Origin: Caldilineaceae bacterium
Lineage (GTDB): Bacteria > Chloroflexota > Anaerolineae > Caldilineales > Caldilineaceae
DNA length: 35,100 bases
Reading direction: 5' to 3'
Assembly: GCA_023384455.1 (NCBI GenBank)
Contig: JAHDWH010000043.1
Location: 1-35,100 of the forward strand
In this document: in pieces, positions 31,212-35,100 of the stretch
Layout of the letters: each line of letters begins with the position of its first letter
How positions within the stretch are numbered: the first letter of the stretch is position 1
Notes under the pieces: generated by a model
What the model saw: only the letters and a program-made list of their open reading frames with translations
Database searches by the model: none
What the model was told of the DNA's origin: nothing
Made by a program: the position numbers and the translations under genes

Positions 31212-32630
31212 TTACTGACCCAGCGACGCGGCCGCATTCACCCGTCCTTCCCCGAAGTAGGGGTCTTTCCCCTTGGCCCCCAGGTCATCGGCACCCTTGC
31301 GCAGGGCCTTTTCCACCTGTTCCGGATTCATCTGGCCCCCATTCTTGCCAATGACCAGGGCCGCCACCCCGGAGACGTGGGGCACAGCCGAACTGGTCCC
31401 CGACGCCCAGGTGTAGAGAAAGGGCGTGGCTGTGGGTCCGATGATCAGGTCGAAGTAGCCGCAGGGGATGGGAAAGCCCCCATAATTGATAATGCACCCC
31501 GGATTCTGGTTGAGGAGGGTCGGGTTGCCCCCGGGTGCGGCAAAATCCACCAGCTTTTTGCCGTAATTGGAATAGGGCGCAAAGATGTCCAGGTCCGTGG
31601 CCGGATTGAAGATCCAGCCGACCGGGCCGGTGGCCGAGACAGCAATCACTTTGTCCGACTCGGCGGGCAGGAAGTAATTCTTGCCATTTTTGTCTGTGTC
31701 CGTGGCGTCGTTGCCCGCGGCGGCCACCACCACCGCGCCCTTCTTGTGCGCGTAGCGTGTGGCCCGATCCATCAGTTTGATCAGCTCTTTGGCATCCTTT
31801 TTGGTGATGCACACCCCCTCGTCGTCGCAGTAACCGTTCTTGTCCACCCAGCCGCCCAGACTGATATTAATCACATCGGAGTCGATGTTGGCGGCATAGA
31901 CGATCCCGGCGGCCAACCAGGCAAACTTGCCATCCGGCGCGTAGCCTATAGGCGAGGAGGCGTCAGGCGTCCACGTCAACACCCGCACGCCCACAAGCTC
32001 GGCCTGGGGCGCAACGCCGATAATGCCATCGGCATTGTCGGCTGCCGCGGCAATTCCCGCCACCAGACTGCTGTGGCTGGGGAAGTTTATAGGTGTAAAG
32101 GCATTGGGTTCCCCTGGGATGAAGGATTTGCTCAGGGCCAGGTTGAGATTGGGGGCCAGGTCGGGGTGTTGGGCGAATAGGCCGTCATCCACAATCGCAA
32201 TACGCACCCCCGCGCCTGTGGCGCCCTGGGCCCAGGCTTCGGGCGCGTGGATAGCGTTCAAATTCCATTGAAAGCCAAAGAAGGGGTCATCGTAGGGAAA
32301 GGGTGGGCTGCCGGCTGGGGGCGCGGTGGGTTGAAAGCCGGGCAAGTCGATGTTCATCTGGATATTGGGTGCCACCGACTCCACCTCGGCGATGGTCTCG
32401 GCCTGGGTCTGGAAGTCGGGATTGGTGGAGGTAAGCACTGCCAGCCCAATTTCTGGCACAGTGTAGGCCACGCTGCCCCCCTTTTCAGCCACGGCCTGGG
32501 CCAAGTTGGTTGGCAACTTGTCCGCTTTGCCCAGCAGGAGATAGGATCGCGCTGGCTGTTGCGCGGCCGCGCTGGGAACAAAGAGCAGCAGCATCATCAA
32601 AACGCCGGTCAAACAGAGAATACGTTGCAT
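31212..32630 (-). CDS. secreted subtilisin-like (S8) serine protease
   Basis: A protein of 472 residues. The ATG at 32630 has AAGGAG before it and opens a signal peptide with a hydrophobic core (4-19) and an AAAQQ cleavage region. Residues 25-100 look like an inhibitor-type propeptide (I9-like). The catalytic triad is complete: Asp148 (IAIVDDG), His186 (SHSSLVAGI, where family members usually have HGT) and Ser413 (SGTSSAVPHVSG), with the oxyanion Asn in AAAGNDATD. It would be an extracellular protease. Four cysteines occur (268, 274, 379, 390), enough for disulfides. The last 50 residues are a short helical cap, with no sorting signal. Confidence 0.93.
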   Translation of the reverse strand: MQRILCLTGVLMMLLLFVPSAAAQQPARSYLLLGKADKLPTNLAQAVAEKGGSVAYTVPEIGLAVLTSTNPDFQTQAETIAEVESVAPNIQMNIDLPGFQPTAPPAGSPPFPYDDPFFGFQWNLNAIHAPEAWAQGATGAGVRIAIVDDGLFAQHPDLAPNLNLALSKSFIPGEPNAFTPINFPSHSSLVAGIAAAADNADGIIGVAPQAELVGVRVLTWTPDASSPIGYAPDGKFAWLAAGIVYAANIDSDVINISLGGWVDKNGYCDDEGVCITKKDAKELIKLMDRATRYAHKKGAVVVAAAGNDATDTDKNGKNYFLPAESDKVIAVSATGPVGWIFNPATDLDIFAPYSNYGKKLVDFAAPGGNPTLLNQNPGCIINYGGFPIPCGYFDLIIGPTATPFLYTWASGTSSAVPHVSGVAALVIGKNGGQMNPEQVEKALRKGADDLGAKGKDPYFGEGRVNAAASLGQ

Positions 32631-32818
32631 CGATGACTCCTTTCGGTAGGTCCGTAGATAGTAGAAGACAGCTTGCGACACAGAACGCTGTCATCCCGGA
32701 TTTTAAGACATCGATGCAACTATATTCTATTGTGTTTTGGTAACAGTCCCGTAAACCGTCGGGTTTGAACCTGCGGAAGCCCAGCATACCTGAGAGGGTG
32801 AGCTGTCGCGAAAGTCTG

Positions 32819-34222
32819 CTAATAGGGCCAAACGCGGGCCAAGGGACGCTCCATCGGCAGCAGCTTTTGAAGCAGGGCGTGGCGGGCTTCGGTCAGTTCA
32901 TTCGTGTAGCCATTGTCGGCGCTCACATCCCGGTAGTCACCCCACTCGGCGGCCAAGTCGTAGAGCATCTCTCGCCCGTCGGTGTGGCGCACATAGCGGA
33001 AGCGATCCGTGCGCAGGCTCTTCCAGCCCGTGTGTTCGGTCAGGGCAGATTCTTTGACCGGTGTGTCATCGCCCAGCAGATTCTGCCAAAGGGAGACGCC
33101 CTGCAAGTGGGGGGGAATCTGCGCACCGATGCACTCCAGAAGGGTGGGCAGCACATCCACCGCTTCGGTCAACCCGTGGAGGGCGCGTCCCGCGGCGATC
33201 TGCCCCGGCCAGCGGACGATCAGCGGCACCCGGCTGCACTGGTCGTGGGCCGGGTAGCTCTTGCCATACTTCAGATGTTCGCCCAGCCACTCGCCGTGAT
33301 CCGATGTGAAGACGACAATCGTCTCTTCGGCAATGCCCAACTCGTCCAGGGCAGCCAGCATCCGCCCGGTCTGGTGGTCCACCTCGCTGATCTGGCCGTA
33401 GTAGCCCTGGCGGGCCAGGCGCAGTTCGGCGTCGTCGTAGTTGTCCGGCCCCCGCTGGCTGTCCACTTCTGGCGGGAAAGTGGGCAGAGTCAGCTTCTCC
33501 GGGTCGTAGAGGTCGAAGTATTGTTGGGGTGCCACCCAGGGCGAGTGGGGCGAGTAGATGCTGGCGATGCAGAGGAATGGCTGGCCGCTGCGGCTCTGCT
33601 GGCGCATAAATTCGATGCTCTGCTCGGCCACGAAGGCGGCCTGGGTCACGTCGTCGGAGCAGCGGGTGGGCACGGGCCGCTTGGGAAAGCGTTCCGCGGG
33701 GTGCTGGCCGTGATCCTTCACTTTCATAATGTCGTACCAGACTTCGGTCAGCGGGGCCAAACCGACGCTGATGTGGGGTAGCTGGTCTGGCGCTTTGCGG
33801 CGCACCCAGGCCCGGTAGGCGTCCTCATACGTGCCCGGCTCGTCGCTGATCTCCAAGTGGTCGAAGCCGTAGTCCGGGTGGTGGGTGCGGTGGTCCCGGT
33901 TGGCGTGGGGTAAAAAGTGGAGCTTGCCGATGTTGGCCGAGCGGTAGCCGTAGGGGTACAGCAGCCGGGGCAGAGTGACGGTCTCCTCCGGCACAGGCAC
34001 GCCCATATGGGTGATGCCCAGTGTGGAGGGGTATTGACCGGTGAGAAAGCTGACCCGGCTGGGCATACAGACCGGGTTCTGTACAAAGCAGCGGTCAAAG
34101 TTCACCCCGTCGGCCACCAGTCGGTCCAGATGGGGGGTGTGGATGTCCGGGTTGCCGTTGGCGCGAACCCCGTCCCAGCGCTGCTGGTCGGTGTAGATGA
34201 TGAGAATGTTGGGGCGTTTCAT
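32819..34222 (-). CDS. sulfatase (formylglycine-dependent arylsulfatase family)
   Basis: A protein of 467 residues. Cys52 in VCMPSR is the residue turned into formylglycine. Metal ligands are seen in IIYTDQQRWD (Asp12 region) and in FTSDHGEWLGEH. Other landmarks are GQYPSTLGITHMG, NIGKLHF and the VDVLPTLLECIGAQIP segment. Such enzymes hydrolyse sulfate esters of sugars, aromatics or choline; the substrate is open. No signal peptide is seen, so it appears cytosolic or is exported another way. It starts 4 bases after the PIN toxin gene, so it is probably on the same transcript as the VapBC-like pair. A remnant matching its 3' end occurs at 34938-34970. Confidence 0.92.
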   Translation of the reverse strand: MKRPNILIIYTDQQRWDGVRANGNPDIHTPHLDRLVADGVNFDRCFVQNPVCMPSRVSFLTGQYPSTLGITHMGVPVPEETVTLPRLLYPYGYRSANIGKLHFLPHANRDHRTHHPDYGFDHLEISDEPGTYEDAYRAWVRRKAPDQLPHISVGLAPLTEVWYDIMKVKDHGQHPAERFPKRPVPTRCSDDVTQAAFVAEQSIEFMRQQSRSGQPFLCIASIYSPHSPWVAPQQYFDLYDPEKLTLPTFPPEVDSQRGPDNYDDAELRLARQGYYGQISEVDHQTGRMLAALDELGIAEETIVVFTSDHGEWLGEHLKYGKSYPAHDQCSRVPLIVRWPGQIAAGRALHGLTEAVDVLPTLLECIGAQIPPHLQGVSLWQNLLGDDTPVKESALTEHTGWKSLRTDRFRYVRHTDGREMLYDLAAEWGDYRDVSADNGYTNELTEARHALLQKLLPMERPLARVWPY

Positions 34223-34226
34223 TTGG

Positions 34227-34619
34227 TCACCAGATTACTTTGATTTGTGTGCTTGCCGCGATGTTTCGATCCCTCGATACACAGGCTGCGTTTAGTCTCC
34301 GCGCTACACCTGTGATCATCCGGTCGTGCATCTCTACAATTGCTGAGTCTTTGGTGAAGTCAACGACGTCTTGGGCGTGCAATGACAGTATCTCGAACTG
34401 ACTGCTATTTTCGATTCGCCTATACTCACTGACGAAATCGAGGGGGCGGCCAGCCTTTTCGTTCAGGTAGTACAACTCAGCCAATACGATCACGGGGATC
34501 ACAAGGATGGCGGTCTGAGCGATTCCTTCGTCGAATACCGCTTTGGCTGCAACGCTGAGACGGGGTGAACGAGTTAAGTACCAGAAAAGAGCGTGGGTAT
34601 CAATGACGTAACGGGTCAT
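34227..34619 (-). CDS. PIN-domain (VapC-like) toxin
   Basis: A protein of 130 residues. PIN-domain acidic residues are in place: Asp7 (VIDTHALFWYL), a glutamate in LAELYYLNEKAGRP, Asp in EMHDRMI and Asp in SRDRNI. PIN toxins cut RNA, often tRNA or rRNA. The ATG at 34619 overlaps the stop of the partner by four bases (ATGA), a sign of translational coupling. The sulfatase gene follows after 4 bases. The Thr-His-Ala-Leu-Phe-Trp stretch is typical of the VapC-type group. Confidence 0.92.
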   Translation of the reverse strand: MTRYVIDTHALFWYLTRSPRLSVAAKAVFDEGIAQTAILVIPVIVLAELYYLNEKAGRPLDFVSEYRRIENSSQFEILSLHAQDVVDFTKDSAIVEMHDRMITGVARRLNAACVSRDRNIAASTQIKVIW

Positions 34620-34867
34620 GCGTCCAGATCGCTCCATTCTTCTTCCCACGCGTGGCGGATTTCGTAGAGTTCTTTGTCAATGTCAAAATCTTCTGGAAAT
34701 ACATCTTTCCAAATGCCAAATAAATCCTGTGGTTGGCGTTGTTGGCTGTTATTTTGCTTGAGTAGAAAAAGCAAGCGTTCAAGAATACGCCATTGTTCAA
34801 CCGGATTGAGTTGGTCCAGTGCCAGTTCGACATCTTCGACTGCAAGTTGTTTGGTCTGCTCTATCAT
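34616..34867 (-). CDS. VapB-like antitoxin partner of the PIN toxin
   Basis: A protein of 83 residues from the ATG at 34867, with GGAGGG about 7 bases upstream. An N-terminal helical part (LAVEDVELALDQLNPVEQWRILERLLFLLKQ) precedes an IWKDVFPEDFDIDKELYEIRHAWEEEW tail. Small proteins ending in this way commonly sit before PIN toxins and are thought to be their antitoxins. No clear AbrB or ribbon-helix-helix motif is seen, so the assignment relies mainly on the partner and the overlap. Confidence 0.8.
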   Translation of the reverse strand: MIEQTKQLAVEDVELALDQLNPVEQWRILERLLFLLKQNNSQQRQPQDLFGIWKDVFPEDFDIDKELYEIRHAWEEEWSDLDA

Positions 34868-34937
34868 TTGTGCCCTCCGCTTTCCCCTTACGTCTTTGGC
34901 TTTCCTGTCGCCCCGATTATAGCACATTACACACGTT

Positions 34938-34970
34938 CGGCGGTCAGGTCATTGAGCATCTCCCGCCCGT
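34938..34970 (-). pseudogene. short sulfatase 3'-end remnant
   Basis: The 33 bases 34938-34970 match 32947-32979, inside the sulfatase gene, at 28 of 33 positions. Both read GREML on the minus strand (GREMLNDLTAE against GREMLYDLAAE). The fragment is cut off on its upstream side by the palindrome at 34975-35031 and stops soon after. Confidence 0.55.
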
Positions 34971-34974
34971 TTCC

Positions 34975-35031
34975 TGTAACGCAAGCTGTTAGCTTGCGGT
35001 CGATCAGCGCAAGCTAACAGCTTGCGTTACA
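34975..35031. repeat. perfect 24-base inverted repeat with nested palindromes
   Basis: The arms 34975-34998 and 35008-35031 are perfectly complementary, with a 9-base loop. Each arm contains a palindrome of its own: CGCAAGCT, three bases, AGCTTGCG. It lies between the sulfatase remnant and a partial gene. REP/BIME-like. Confidence 0.9.
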
Positions 35032-35032
35032 T

Positions 35033-35100
35033 TTAGTAGACCGGCCCCACTCGGCCAAACCAACCGCGCAGGGGATCGCCCAGCTCGTCCATATAGCGCT
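35033..35100 (-). CDS. C-terminal end of a gene running off the window, possibly a sulfatase
   Basis: On the minus strand one frame reads RYMDELGDPLRGWFGRVGPVY and stops at TAA (35033-35035). The DELGDPLRGW pattern recalls the last helix of sulfatases. The gene continues past 35100, so the start is not seen. Only 22 codons are available, therefore the family is tentative. The palindrome follows its stop codon by 2 bases. Confidence 0.4.
   Translation of the reverse strand, partial: RYMDELGDPLRGWFGRVGPVY

Noticed and set aside
32631..32818. Promoter for the subtilase gene
   Set aside because: Several AT-rich hexamers are present on the minus strand but no pair has proper spacing.
1..35100. 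tRNA, rRNA, integrase or prophage genes
   Set aside because: None was recognised on either strand by eye; a dedicated search could still find a short RNA gene.

Overview
The window looks like chromosomal DNA of a GC-rich bacterium, most likely a Chloroflexota member (Anaerolineae/Caldilineae type). The reasons are a lipoprotein built of BNR/VPS10-like repeats with a long Thr-Pro linker, TPT-rich linkers in an envelope protein, the MprF and LCP gene styles, and many small toxin-antitoxin pairs and extragenic palindromes between housekeeping genes. This assignment is inference from gene content. I saw no tRNA, rRNA, CRISPR array, prophage or transposase.

Layout. 0.2-3.7 kb: a CpXC zinc-ribbon protein, a CinA-family protein with a degenerate amidase domain, and an HD phosphohydrolase. 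3.8-6.5 kb: two LytR-CpsA-Psr lipoproteins separated by a 416-base extragenic stretch with a MITE-like nested inverted repeat. 6.5-10.1 kb: a Gfo/Idh/MocA oxidoreductase, a HigBA-type toxin-antitoxin pair, a PHP phosphoesterase and a flippase-like membrane protein. 10.6-19.5 kb: envelope genes, namely a 1365-residue BNR-repeat lipoprotein, an MprF-like lysyl-phosphatidylglycerol synthase/flippase and an HtrA protease carrying a C-terminal PepSY domain. 19.6-22.2 kb: a decayed DUF4202 pseudogene, an RluD-type pseudouridine synthase, a BrnT/BrnA-type pair and lspA. 22.4-24.5 kb: a nitrilase-superfamily protein lacking its catalytic cysteine, a DUF402 protein, and a retropepsin-like protease with a small partner.

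24.5-29.0 kb is the metabolic centrepiece. hisH, a histidine-phosphatase-like gene, a PhnP-like metallo-beta-lactamase gene, a hisA fused in frame to a Nudix hydrolase domain, and hisF lie in one direction. HisH and HisF form imidazole-glycerol-phosphate synthase, and HisA supplies its substrate. The two genes in between and the Nudix domain are candidates for handling phosphoribosyl or nucleotide by-products. After them come a C26 glutamine-amidotransferase-like hydrolase and queA. The right end, on the minus strand, carries a secreted subtilase, a sulfatase directly downstream of a VapBC-like pair, and the tail of a gene running off the window.

The most striking feature not explained by genes is a set of 7- or 8-base periodic repeats at eight gene borders. 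They resemble the STRR heptamer repeats of cyanobacteria. They often form a hairpin of two complementary halves and often touch start or stop codons, with queA and the phosphatase gene starting 0-3 bases after a repeat. A second set consists of nested palindromes, including two copies of one GATTCCGGGAATC-based hairpin.
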